Source of the DNA: Clostridia bacterium
Lineage (GTDB): Bacteria; Bacillota; Clostridia; Oscillospirales; CAG-272
Length of the DNA: 42,413 nucleotides
Reading direction: 5' to 3'
Assembly (NCBI GenBank): GCA_017455905.1
Contig: JAFTLQ010000033.1
Location: forward strand, 1 to 42,413
Below the pieces are notes generated by a model. That model was not told where the DNA came from and did no database searches. It saw only the letters and a program-made list of their open reading frames with translations. Shown here in pieces: positions 19,104 to 26,589 of this stretch; within the stretch, counting starts at the first letter, position 1, and each line of letters begins with the position of its first letter. Position numbers and translations under genes: made by a program.

Positions 19104-19841
19104 TCATTTTTTTTCTGATCTTTTCCCCTTTTTCGTGCAATTTATCTGTCGATTTTCTACCATACTTAAATACATATACCGACCGAGGGCTGGAATACGG
19201 CGCAGGCGGCGCGGCTGGCAAAGCATCCGCCAAAGCCATTCACATCCCCATTGGCGCATAAACGATGGAGCGCGGCGGACACGTCCTGCGTATACGTCAA
19301 AGCTCCCTCCCAGTCCCATACACAGCGTCGACGGAGAGACCTGTGCCCAGCGGTCGATCATGCGCTCCTGCTGCGGAGTTCCGAGGCAAACGTACAAAAA
19401 CGAAGGACGCGTCGCACGCAGACGCCGCACAACGTCCTCTTCGTCAAAGGTGTATCCGTCAAGAAGAAATGCCGCAGACAGCGTTGGATATCGCCGTGAC
19501 AAGCGTGCAAACGCCTCCTCGCACACCCCCGGCGCCCCGCCGACAAAGCCGACCGAGCCGCCTGCCGCCAGCAGCTCCGCTCCAAGGTCAACGCCGCACA
19601 GCACGTCGGTATATACTCCGCGAGCCAGAAACGTACGGCGAACACCGACGCCGTCCGGAATACATAAGGTCGCGCGGTTGAGCACCTCGCGCATAGCGAC
19701 ATCGCGCGACGCCTCGACCAACATAAGCGGGTTGACGGTATACACGCGGCCACCCACACCCACCAGGGAACGAGCCGCCTGCAGCAGCTCATCCTTCGTT
19801 CCGACAGAGATCCGTACCCCCAAAAGTGATTGCGTATCCAT
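19104..19841 (-). CDS. WecG/TagA/CpsF family glycosyltransferase
   Basis: 245 aa GT26-family enzyme. Typical blocks: VYTVNPLMLVEA (N-terminus), CIPDGVGV near residue 75, VGFVGGAPGV near 108, the family hallmark LGTPQQERMIDRW near 165 and GLGGSFDVYAG near 190. Known members add N-acetylmannosamine or related sugars to undecaprenyl-linked GlcNAc in teichoic acid or enterobacterial antigen synthesis. ATG 19841 has GGAGG 4 nt upstream. No other wall-polymer gene is adjacent, so the polymer is unknown. Its minus-strand transcript may run into gap, as I see no good hairpin between them. The C-terminal tail is basic, which fits peripheral membrane contact. Confidence 0.85.
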   Translation of the reverse strand: MDTQSLLGVRISVGTKDELLQAARSLVGVGGRVYTVNPLMLVEASRDVAMREVLNRATLCIPDGVGVRRTFLARGVYTDVLCGVDLGAELLAAGGSVGFVGGAPGVCEEAFARLSRRYPTLSAAFLLDGYTFDEEDVVRRLRATRPSFLYVCLGTPQQERMIDRWAQVSPSTLCMGLGGSFDVYAGRVRRAPSFMRQWGCEWLWRMLCQPRRLRRIPALGRYMYLSMVENRQINCTKKGKRSEKK

Positions 19842-19957
19842 ACGGCCTCCGATGCTTTTTTTCGTAGTGTTCCACCACGTCCGCATTCTTATTCTTTCGT
19901 ATTCTGCCTTGCATTTTCATGATGTTTTATCGTTTTTTCATAAAATCGCAAAACTGC

Positions 19958-19986
19958 TTGACGCGCGTCCTTACTTGTGGTATACT
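19958..19986 (+). promoter_or_regulatory. Promoter and leader hairpin of yfcE
   Basis: TTGACG (19958-19963), 17-nt spacer ending in TGG, then TATACT (19981-19986): an extended -10. The leader holds a 7-bp stem GCGAGGC/GCCTCGC with a 4-nt loop just before AAAGGAG. Confidence 0.75.
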
Positions 19987-20035
19987 GTAAAAAAAGCGAG
20001 GCTGTCGCCTCGCATCCCGCACAAAGGAGAATACT

Positions 20036-20581
20036 ATGAAGCTTCTGATCGCATCCGATCTGCACGGTGACCGCGGCGCCACCGAGCGTCTGCTTGAGCG
20101 CATGGAGGTCGGACACTTTTATAAGCTGCTTTTGCTCGGTGACCTGCTGTATCACGGGCCGCGCAACGACCTGCCGAAGGGCTACGACCCCAAGGGCGTT
20201 ATATCGGCTCTCAATCGCGTAAGCGACCGCATTCTGGCCGTACGCGGAAACTGCGACGCAGAGGTGGATCAGATGGTCCTCTCCTTCCCCATCCTGGCCG
20301 ACTATGCCCTGCTCTGCCTCGACGGTCGTACTGTATACGCAACGCACGGTCACATACACAATATGCAAACGCCTCCGCCGCTTGCTCCCGGGGACATCCT
20401 GCTGCACGGACACACGCATCTGTACGCCGACGTCCCCTTTGGAAACGGAAACCGCTATATCAACCCCGGCTCGCCGTCTCTGCCCAAGGAAGGGCGCGAG
20501 CCAACCTACATGGAATATGAAAGCGGACGCTTGCGCCTGCTCACCCTTGACGGACGTATAGTGAGTGAGACCTCACTTTAA
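20036..20581 (+). CDS. yfcE: YfcE family metallophosphodiesterase
   Basis: 181 aa calcineurin-like phosphoesterase. Metal-binding motifs in order: SDLHGD (residues 7-12), GDLLYHGPRN (near 36), GNCD (near 81), THGH and GHTH, then NPGSPSLP. The HGPRN...GYDPKGVI stretch matches E. coli YfcE rather than the more general MJ0936 type. YfcE hydrolyses model phosphodiesters with divalent metal; its natural substrate is not known. AAAGGAG precedes the ATG by 8 nt. A second, more distant member lies at 34724-35230. It converges with the DUF362 gene with only 11 nt between and no clear terminator. Confidence 0.92.
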   Translation: MKLLIASDLHGDRGATERLLERMEVGHFYKLLLLGDLLYHGPRNDLPKGYDPKGVISALNRVSDRILAVRGNCDAEVDQMVLSFPILADYALLCLDGRTVYATHGHIHNMQTPPPLAPGDILLHGHTHLYADVPFGNGNRYINPGSPSLPKEGREPTYMEYESGRLRLLTLDGRIVSETSL

Positions 20582-20592
20582 TTTCTCTCACT

Positions 20593-21744
20593 TCATCGCG
20601 TCAGAAGCCGCGCAATCCAGGTACGATGCACCTTCATCGCGCCCTTCGGACAGAATTCCTGACAACAAAAGCACCGAATACAGGCCGATCGATCGATCAC
20701 TGCTTTGCCCCGCCGCATGGTTATTGCCTTGGCGGGGCATGTGTTTTGACAAACGGCGCATCCAACGCACATATCTTTTTTTACGCGCGGGCGCGAGGAC
20801 AGCACCGCCTTTGCAAACGAGCCGAACATGTTTTTGATGACATTGTCGGAGGTTCCCTTAAAGCCAAGGCTGTGCAGCGTAGCGATATTTTTATAATCGT
20901 CCATATAAAACCGCTTGACGTCACCGATCGTTTCGACCTCCTCTGCGCACGCGGGGATGAGTCCGCGCGCATAGGCCGCGGCAAGCGTCGGCACCTCGTC
21001 CTTCGTAAGACCGATCATGCCGGCCGCCACAAGGTCGAGTGCATGCGATGAGCGAGAGGCCAAAAGGCAACCGATCGCACGCGGCTCACCGGCCGTCGGT
21101 CCGTTTCCTTCCATGCCGACGATCGCATCGCATATCGACAGCACGGGCTTGAAATACTCATTGAGATCCACGATCATATCGGCAAACGCCTCGTAGGAGG
21201 GATAGCGGAAATGATATTCCGGCTTGATCGTACCGGGGATCGTGCCAAACAGATTTTTAGCGGCGCAGGAAAAGCCCATCATACCGTGCGTTTTGAATTT
21301 ACACACGTCGATGATGGCGTCCGCCGAATCGAGATACGCCGTATACGTAAAGCGGCGCGCCTGCACGGCCTGCTCAAATTCCGCTTCCTTTTGAGAAAAA
21401 TCCATATTCAACGTAACGCCGTCCCGCACACAGGCACGCATGCCTGTTGCCGTGTACACACGGCCGACATAGGCGGCCGTATACAGACCTCCGGGAGAAT
21501 CGCCGATGATGACCCTCGCACCGCGCTCGGTCAACAGGTCGCATAGCACCTGAACGACCGTCGGATGCGTTGTTGCCGCACGCTCGGGCGGAAGAAAGCT
21601 GACAAGGTTGACCTTCAGGGCCACCGTCATTCCCTCTCGGACGAAGGACAGGCCGTCCGTATCGGCCAGCACCTGTTCCAGTGCCGCACGTACCGTTCCG
21701 TATTCATATGTATCACAAGGTGCGATCGCCACGCAGGTATTCAT
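20593..21744 (-). CDS. DUF362 protein with two C-terminal [4Fe-4S] clusters
   Basis: 383 aa. The DUF362 domain (about 1-300) has VALKVNLVSFLPPERAATTHP and GDSPGGLYTAAYV. A bacterial-type ferredoxin domain follows: CVGCAVCQNTCP near residue 325 and CIRCFCCQEFCP near 355. No signal peptide or transmembrane segment is seen, so it is cytosolic. DUF362-ferredoxin proteins are common in anaerobes and the activity of most is unknown. Of two starts, ATG 21744 has AGAGG at a workable 9 nt, while ATG 21753 abuts it. Its promoter (21778-21806) overlaps a 15-base palindrome. It is divergent from the aminotransferase gene. Confidence 0.85.
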   Translation of the reverse strand: MNTCVAIAPCDTYEYGTVRAALEQVLADTDGLSFVREGMTVALKVNLVSFLPPERAATTHPTVVQVLCDLLTERGARVIIGDSPGGLYTAAYVGRVYTATGMRACVRDGVTLNMDFSQKEAEFEQAVQARRFTYTAYLDSADAIIDVCKFKTHGMMGFSCAAKNLFGTIPGTIKPEYHFRYPSYEAFADMIVDLNEYFKPVLSICDAIVGMEGNGPTAGEPRAIGCLLASRSSHALDLVAAGMIGLTKDEVPTLAAAYARGLIPACAEEVETIGDVKRFYMDDYKNIATLHSLGFKGTSDNVIKNMFGSFAKAVLSSRPRVKKDMCVGCAVCQNTCPAKAITMRRGKAVIDRSACIRCFCCQEFCPKGAMKVHRTWIARLLTR

Positions 21745-21772
21745 AAGAAGCATCCTCTCAGAATATGATATA

Positions 21773-21806
21773 GTGATATTGTATCACAGACAACGCCATT
21801 TGTAAA
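21773..21806 (-). promoter_or_regulatory. Promoter of the DUF362 gene overlapped by a palindrome
   Basis: Minus strand TTTACA (21801-21806), 17-nt spacer, TACAAT (21778-21783). A perfect palindrome GTGATA-TTG-TATCAC (21773-21787) covers the -10, the placement expected of a repressor site. It also lies upstream of the divergent aminotransferase. Confidence 0.7.
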
Positions 21807-21835
21807 GTGGCTTTTTGGGGAAAGGATGCTTTTTT

Positions 21836-22675
21836 ATGGATCGTATCGCTTACGTTGACGGACGCTTTTGTCCGTTCGAGGAGGCTCGTATTCCTTTGGA
21901 CGACCGTAGCCTGTTTTTCGGAGACGCCGTATACGACGCGCTTATCGGAAAGGATGGGCGCGTATTTGATATGCCGGCACATATGACAAGATTAAAAAGC
22001 AATATGTGCGCCCTTGGCATAGCGGCGCCGCTGCCTCCCGCCGACATGGAGCGATCTCTGCTCGAGGCGGCTTCTTTTTTTCATGACAGCGTATGCTTCC
22101 TGTATATTCAGGTATCAAGAACCGCCGCACACCGTCGTCACGGATATCCTACCGACGCCGCCAGCCGCCTGCTGATCACCGCTGAGCGGATGGGCGAGCC
22201 GTCGCCCGACCGGCTGCTTCGCCTGATCACCACGGAGGACCGACGCTATGGCTTCTGTCACATCAAGACCGTCAATCTATTGCCAAACGTGCTGGCCTCT
22301 CACGAGGCGGACGAGGCAGGGGCAGACGAGGCCGTCTTCCTCCGCGACGGCCGAGTCACCGAATGTGCCCATTCCAACCTATCCATTCTCGTAGGCAGAA
22401 CGCTGTATACGCACCCGACGGACGGACGTATTCTCCCCGGTATCACACGGCACCGTCTCTTAGACCTCTGTCGGCATCTTGGCGTAGCGGTACGCGAGGA
22501 GGCATTCGGTATAGAGGCTCTGATGCAGGCGGACGACGTGCTCGTCAGCAGCACCTCCAAGCTCTGTATGCGTGCCAAAACGGTCGACGGTACAGCCGTC
22601 GGCGGCCACACATCCCTCGGACGGGAGCTGTGTGAAAGGATGTACGAGGACTTTCTTTCCGAGCTTGGAGGATAA
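21836..22675 (+). CDS. Class IV aminotransferase (D-amino-acid or branched-chain type)
   Basis: 279 aa PLP enzyme. IAYVDGRFCPFEEARIPLDD and RSLFFGDAVYDAL are the N-terminal blocks; the PLP lysine is in HIKTVNLLPNVLA near residue 144; EAVFLRDGRVTECAHSNLSI and the C-terminal LVSSTSKLC-type block (DVLVSSTSKL) follow. The fold covers D-alanine transaminase, branched-chain transaminase and 4-amino-4-deoxychorismate lyase. The GDAVYDAL start and overall pattern fit D-alanine transaminase best. Its neighbourhood does not decide the substrate. ATG 21836 follows AAAGGA by 9 nt; TTG 21815 would add seven residues without family similarity. Confidence 0.85.
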   Translation: MDRIAYVDGRFCPFEEARIPLDDRSLFFGDAVYDALIGKDGRVFDMPAHMTRLKSNMCALGIAAPLPPADMERSLLEAASFFHDSVCFLYIQVSRTAAHRRHGYPTDAASRLLITAERMGEPSPDRLLRLITTEDRRYGFCHIKTVNLLPNVLASHEADEAGADEAVFLRDGRVTECAHSNLSILVGRTLYTHPTDGRILPGITRHRLLDLCRHLGVAVREEAFGIEALMQADDVLVSSTSKLCMRAKTVDGTAVGGHTSLGRELCERMYEDFLSELGG

Positions 22676-22732
22676 TTTCCTCGCCTTCCTGTATTTCCTT
22701 TGTGAAAAAATTGACGAAAAACGAAAAAGATA

Positions 22733-22761
22733 TTGAAAAATTCTTTTTTTTATGATATAAT
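22733..22761 (+). promoter_or_regulatory. Extended -10 promoter of the hydrogenase operon
   Basis: TTGAAA (22733-22738), 17-nt spacer ending in TGA, TATAAT (22756-22761). It is the only strong promoter found before the ten-gene hydrogenase run. An AT-rich stretch lies upstream of the -35. No convincing Rex palindrome was seen. Confidence 0.85.
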
Positions 22762-22780
22762 ACGTAAGGTTTATAATAAA

Positions 22781-22825
22781 ATCGATAAAATGCGCACCGT
22801 ACCGACGGTACGGCGTGCGATCGAT
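22781..22825 (+). other. Leader stem-loop before the hydrogenase operon
   Basis: In the 5' leader, CCGTACC (22797-22803) pairs with GGTACGG (22807-22813), then CGCA (22793-22796) pairs with TGCG (22816-22819) across a 2-nt bulge. The outer ATCGAT copies (22781-22786, 22820-22825) can extend it. The AAGGAGG of the first gene follows immediately. It may stabilise the mRNA or affect initiation. Confidence 0.6.
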
Positions 22826-22845
22826 CGAAGGAGGATAAAACAACA

Positions 22846-23340
22846 ATGCTCAAAAAACAATCCAGCATTCCCTTCCAGGGAACCCCCGAACAGCAGGCAA
22901 AGCTTGACGCCGTCATTGCCGCGCACAAGGACGACAAGAGCAACCTGATGACCGTCATGCAGCAAGCGCAGGAGATCTACGGATACCTTCCCATGGAAGT
23001 ACAGACGATGATCGCCGATGGCATGGACATTCCCCTTGAAAAGGTGTACGGTGTTTCTACGTTCTACGCGCAGTTCTCTCTTACGCCCAAGGGTGAGTAC
23101 AACGTTTCCGTATGCCTTGGTACCGCTTGCTACGTTAAGGGCTCCGGTCTGATCTATGACAAGCTGCAGGAGCTGCTTGGTATCGGCGCAGAGGAATGCA
23201 CCCCCGACAGAAAGTTCTCTCTTACCGCCTGCCGTTGCATCGGTGCCTGCGGTCTTGCGCCCGTCTTCACCGTTAATGAGGAAGTATACGGACGTATTAC
23301 CGAAAAGGACGTAGCCGGCATTCTTGAAAAATACAGATAA
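22846..23340 (+). CDS. hydC: NuoE/HydC-like [2Fe-2S] subunit of the NADH-linked hydrogenase
   Basis: 164 aa thioredoxin-like ferredoxin of the NuoE/HndA/HydC family. The [2Fe-2S] ligands are C90 and C95 (CLGTAC) plus C131 and C135 (CIGAC), spaced as in NuoE. The N-terminal helical part (NLMTVMQQAQEIYGYLP) is also NuoE-like, followed by VYGVSTFYAQF. It carries electrons between the flavin subunit (HydB, 27569-29392) and the rest of the complex. The ATG has AAGGAGG 10 nt upstream. It is the first gene of the operon, separated from HydB and HydA by the regulatory cassette. Strong call on family. Confidence 0.95.
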   Translation: MLKKQSSIPFQGTPEQQAKLDAVIAAHKDDKSNLMTVMQQAQEIYGYLPMEVQTMIADGMDIPLEKVYGVSTFYAQFSLTPKGEYNVSVCLGTACYVKGSGLIYDKLQELLGIGAEECTPDRKFSLTACRCIGACGLAPVFTVNEEVYGRITEKDVAGILEKYR

Positions 23341-23346
23341 GTCCAT

Positions 23347-23700
23347 ATGAAGATCCGTGAAATAAAGGATTTGCTGCAGGCCGAGATCGTTTGCGGCGAG
23401 GATCAGCTTGACCGTGAGGTCATCTCTGCTTGCTGCAGCGATATGATGAGCGACGTTCTGGCCTACGTAAAGGATCAGGGCGTTCTGCTGACCGGTCTTG
23501 TCAACGCGCAAACCATCCGCACCGCCGGCATGATGGACATGGTCTGTATCGTATTCGTCCGCGACAAGCGGCCGACGGACAGCATGATCGAGCTGGCACA
23601 GGAGTGCGGTATCGTTCTGATGTACACGGCTCTGCGCGCCTACGAAGCCTCGGGTCGCCTCTATCACGCAGGTCTTGGCAGGAGTACATCCCATGAATGA
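23347..23700 (+). CDS. DRTGG domain protein, hydrogenase-associated (first copy)
   Basis: 117 aa. A compact alpha/beta protein (MKIREIKDLLQAEIVCGEDQ, CCSDMMSDVLAYVKDQG, VLLTGLVNAQTIRTAGMMD, CGIVLMYTALRAYEASGRLY) that fits the DRTGG fold, also found in phosphotransacetylase-like and HPr-kinase-like proteins. The role is unknown; DRTGG domains are thought to bind small ligands. It starts 6 nt after hydC with no clear ribosome binding site of its own, so coupling is likely, and its last 8 nt overlap the next gene. A similar but distinct copy lies at 25508-25849. Such proteins recur in clostridial hydrogenase operons. Confidence 0.75.
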   Translation: MKIREIKDLLQAEIVCGEDQLDREVISACCSDMMSDVLAYVKDQGVLLTGLVNAQTIRTAGMMDMVCIVFVRDKRPTDSMIELAQECGIVLMYTALRAYEASGRLYHAGLGRSTSHE

Positions 23701-24115
23701 GCCGATACGCTTTCATTTTGACGTAGATGGAGAAAACTTCTCCTCCGCCGGTGAAGCATCGGTCACCGTCAAGAAGCGGTTGCGACAGCTCGGCTATCCA
23801 CCCGACGTCATCCGCAAGGTATCCGTCGCTATGTATGAGGGCGAGATCAACATGGTCATCCACGCACACGGCGGCGAAGCGGACATCGAGGTCGGTAAAT
23901 CCGAGATCGTCATCATCCTTCGCGACAAGGGCCCCGGTATTGCCAACGTCGATCTGGCTATGCAAGAGGGCTATTCCACGGCACGCGACAACATCCGTGC
24001 GCTGGGCTTCGGCGCCGGCATGGGCTTGCCGAACATGAAAAAATACACGGACAGCATGCATATCGATACCGAAGTCGGTGTGGGAACAACGATCACGATG
24101 AAGGTCCTTCTCTGA
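23693..24115 (+). CDS. RsbT/RsbW-like histidine-kinase-type ATPase
   Basis: 140 aa single-domain GHKL ATPase. The N box is YEGEINMVIHAHGG, G1 is LRDKGPGIANVDLAM, followed by EGYSTARDNIRALGFGAGMGLPNMKKYTD (G2) and a final GVGTTITMKVLL. The GYST-type lid and the length resemble the RsbT switch kinase or RsbW anti-sigma kinase, which phosphorylate Ser in STAS partners. No STAS protein or sigma factor is encoded here. It overlaps the upstream DRTGG gene by 8 nt and has AGGAG 8 nt before ATG 23693. I infer a Ser/Thr protein kinase or ATP-binding switch within the cassette. Confidence 0.85.
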   Translation: MNEPIRFHFDVDGENFSSAGEASVTVKKRLRQLGYPPDVIRKVSVAMYEGEINMVIHAHGGEADIEVGKSEIVIILRDKGPGIANVDLAMQEGYSTARDNIRALGFGAGMGLPNMKKYTDSMHIDTEVGVGTTITMKVLL

Positions 24116-24146
24116 TCCCTCCCCACGACGATTATCCGAGGTGCCT

Positions 24147-25511
24147 ATGAGCAAGCAGTATCAACATTCTGTTTCCTTGGAGGTCGAGAAGTGTAAAGGC
24201 TGTACCACCTGTCTGAAGCGTTGTCCGACGGAGGCCATCCGCATCCGCGACGGGCACGCCGTCATTCAGTCTGACCGATGCATCGACTGTGGCGAATGCA
24301 TACGTGTTTGCCCTTATAAGGCAAAAAAAGCCATTCACGACGACCTGGCCTGTCTTTCACGCTTCAAATACAAGGTGGCACTTCCCCCGCCGTCCCTGTA
24401 CGGACAGTTTGACCGTCTGGACAACATCGGATATATTCTGCAGGGATTGAAGGAGCTTGGATTTGACGACGTGTTTGAAGTGGCCTGTGCCGCCGAGCTG
24501 GTATCTGCCTACACACGGCAGTACATCAAGCGAAGCGACGTCAAAAAGCCGGTCATCAGCTCCGCCTGCCCTACCATCACACGCATGATCTCCATGAATT
24601 ATCCGTATCTGTGCGAAAACATCATGCCGATCCTGCCACCGGTGGACATTGCCGCCTATCTCGCACGAGAAAAGGCCAAGCGGGAGCACCCCGAACTGAC
24701 GGACGAGGACATTGGTATCGTCTTTATTTCCCCCTGCCCTTCCAAGGTCAGTTATGTAAAAAACGATTTTTCCGCCGAGCGCAATTACATTGACGCCGTT
24801 GTTTCCATGCGCGACGTGTACTTTGCCTTGCTCGACGTGATGAAAAAGCAAGAGGAACCGTTCGAAACGACCGCGTCGGGACTCATCGGCATCGGCTGGG
24901 CGACCACCGGTGGCGAATCCACCGCCGTGTTCAACGATCGCTATCTGGCAGCGGACGGCATTGAAAACTGCATACGCGTGCTTGATCAGCTGGATCAGAC
25001 CGAGGAGGCAGACATGGGAGGGCTTGAGTTCGTGGAGCTCAACGCCTGCAGCAGCGGATGCGTCGGCGGTGCGATGACGGTGGCAAACCCCTACATCGCC
25101 AAGGCCAAGCTCCACACGCTCAAGCGGTATCTTCCCGTCTCTCCCAACCAGCCGGCCAGCGAATGGATCCCCGACGAGTTTTTCTTCAAAAGCTCGATCG
25201 AATACAACCCGTACATACGCCTTTCCCCGGATCGCTCCGAGGCCTTCCGCATGATGAGCGAGATCGAAAGCATCCGCGAGGGTCTGCCGAACATCGACTG
25301 CGGCTCCTGCGGCGCTCCGACCTGTATGGCCTTTGCCGAGGATATCGTCAAGGGTGAAACGACGGCGGACGAATGTACGGTCATTCTGAAAAAAATGTTC
25401 CATGAATATCTGGAGGAGCATAAGGATCGCGCAGTAAATGAAAAGCGGCGCCCCCTGAGCCCCACGTCAAACGCATCGGACGAGCCGAACGAAGGAGGAA
25501 CGAACGCATGA
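24147..25511 (+). CDS. hydS: Putative sensory [FeFe] hydrogenase (HydS-like)
   Basis: 454 aa. Two [4Fe-4S] ferredoxin motifs (CKGCTTCLKRCP at 16-27, CIDCGECIRVCP near 46-57) precede an H-cluster domain with altered motifs: L1 reads SSACP (about 138-142), L2 SPCPSK (about 196-201), L3 NACSSGCVGG (about 299-308). All four H-cluster Cys are kept, while the Cys used for proton transfer in prototypes is Ala. A C-terminal Fes-type CGSCGAPTC...ADEC (about 385-412) binds another cluster. This is the profile of group C/D sensory hydrogenases, but no PAS domain is seen and the tail is disordered (Pro, Ser, Asn, Glu). ATG 24147 follows GAGGTG. Role inferred: H2 or redox sensor for this operon. Confidence 0.8.
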   Translation: MSKQYQHSVSLEVEKCKGCTTCLKRCPTEAIRIRDGHAVIQSDRCIDCGECIRVCPYKAKKAIHDDLACLSRFKYKVALPPPSLYGQFDRLDNIGYILQGLKELGFDDVFEVACAAELVSAYTRQYIKRSDVKKPVISSACPTITRMISMNYPYLCENIMPILPPVDIAAYLAREKAKREHPELTDEDIGIVFISPCPSKVSYVKNDFSAERNYIDAVVSMRDVYFALLDVMKKQEEPFETTASGLIGIGWATTGGESTAVFNDRYLAADGIENCIRVLDQLDQTEEADMGGLEFVELNACSSGCVGGAMTVANPYIAKAKLHTLKRYLPVSPNQPASEWIPDEFFFKSSIEYNPYIRLSPDRSEAFRMMSEIESIREGLPNIDCGSCGAPTCMAFAEDIVKGETTADECTVILKKMFHEYLEEHKDRAVNEKRRPLSPTSNASDEPNEGGTNA

Positions 25512-25849
25512 CACTCACCGAGCTGATCGATGCCCTGTCCCTTCACGTGGTCTGTCCGCCGTCCTCCCCCGAGCGAGAGGTACGGAACGTATACGTTGGC
25601 GACCTGCTCAGCCGTGCGATGAGCCGCCTGCAGGCGGACGACCTGTGGATCACCATCATGACGAATACGAACGTGGTGGCGGTCGCAGAGCTGACCGACG
25701 TAGCAGCCGTTCTCCTGGCAGAGGACGTCGCGCTGCTCCCCGACGCCGTTCATGCGGCGCAGGACAACGGCATCGCCGTTCTCTCCTCCGAAAAATCTGC
25801 GTTTGAGCTTTGTCGGGATATGGCACATATCCTGAAGGCAAACGCATGA
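25508..25849 (+). CDS. DRTGG domain protein, hydrogenase-associated (second copy)
   Basis: 113 aa, same overall fold as the 23347-23700 protein but diverged: MTLTELIDALSLHVVCPP, NVYVGDLLSRAMSRLQADD, LWITIMTNTNVVAVAELTD, HAAQDNGIAVLSSEKSAFEL. The middle TNTNVVAVAELTD corresponds to VNAQTIRTAGMMD of the first copy. Overlaps the HydS-like gene by 4 nt (ATGA) and the PHP gene by 4 nt, with AAGGAGG upstream. Two different DRTGG proteins flanking the sensor-type hydrogenase suggest distinct ligands or a heterodimer (inference). Confidence 0.7.
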   Translation: MTLTELIDALSLHVVCPPSSPEREVRNVYVGDLLSRAMSRLQADDLWITIMTNTNVVAVAELTDVAAVLLAEDVALLPDAVHAAQDNGIAVLSSEKSAFELCRDMAHILKANA

Positions 25850-26589
25850 GCCGCTATTTTTGCGATCTGCATATTCATTCCTGCCTGTCGCCCTGTGCGG
25901 ACGACGACATGACACCGGGAAACATCGCCGGCATGGCGACGATCAACGGCCTGCAGATCGTAGCGCTCACCGACCACAACACGTCCAAAAACTGCCCCGC
26001 TTTTTTCAAGCAAGCGCAAGCCTTTGGCCTCATTCCCGTCCCCGGCATGGAGCTGACGACGACGGAGGATATTCACGTCGTTTGTCTGTTCGCCACGCTG
26101 GAGGATGCCATGGCCTTTGACGCGTTTGTCGACGAAGGGCGGCCGCACATAAAAAACGAAACCGAATTTTTCGGACATCAGTATCTGATCAATGAGGACG
26201 ACTCCATCCGTGGCGAGGAGGACTACCTGCTCCTTCACACGTCGGGGATATCCATCGAGGAGGCGTACGCAGAGGTGTATCGACGCGGAGGCGCTTGCTT
26301 CCCTGCGCACGTTGACCGCCCATCGGGCGGCATGATCGAGGTCTTGGGTGACGTACCGCCGGAGCCGCCGTTTACGGCCTACGAGCTTCGCGACGGCGCC
26401 CTGCGCGACGACTACACGGCGCGCTACCCCACGCTCGCTCCTCTGATGCACGTTGTGTCCTCGGACGCACACCGTCTGACGGACATCGCCGAGGCCGTCT
26501 TCTCCATCGAGATCGCCGATGAGCCCTACTCATCAAAGGCCGTTCGTGCCGAACTGATCCGTATGCTGCGGGAGGTACCCCATGGATGA
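25846..26589 (+). CDS. PHP domain phosphoesterase in the hydrogenase cassette
   Basis: 247 aa. The PHP metal-binding motifs are DLHIHSCLSPCAD at the N-terminus, ALTDHNTSKN near residue 44, GMELTTTEDIHVV near 68 and VSSDAHR near 205. PHP enzymes use two or three metals to hydrolyse phosphate esters. The substrate is unknown; in this setting a signalling nucleotide or phosphoprotein is possible (inference). ATG 25846 overlaps the stop of the DRTGG gene (ATGA), while the longer frame from 25810 lies inside that gene. Its 3' end overlaps the next ATPase gene by 8 nt. Confidence 0.85.
   Translation: MSRYFCDLHIHSCLSPCADDDMTPGNIAGMATINGLQIVALTDHNTSKNCPAFFKQAQAFGLIPVPGMELTTTEDIHVVCLFATLEDAMAFDAFVDEGRPHIKNETEFFGHQYLINEDDSIRGEEDYLLLHTSGISIEEAYAEVYRRGGACFPAHVDRPSGGMIEVLGDVPPEPPFTAYELRDGALRDDYTARYPTLAPLMHVVSSDAHRLTDIAEAVFSIEIADEPYSSKAVRAELIRMLREVPHG

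Noticed and set aside
22700..22735. Rex operator upstream of the hydrogenase promoter
   Set aside because: TTGTGAA occurs, but no opposing half-site TTCACAA follows; only a half match.
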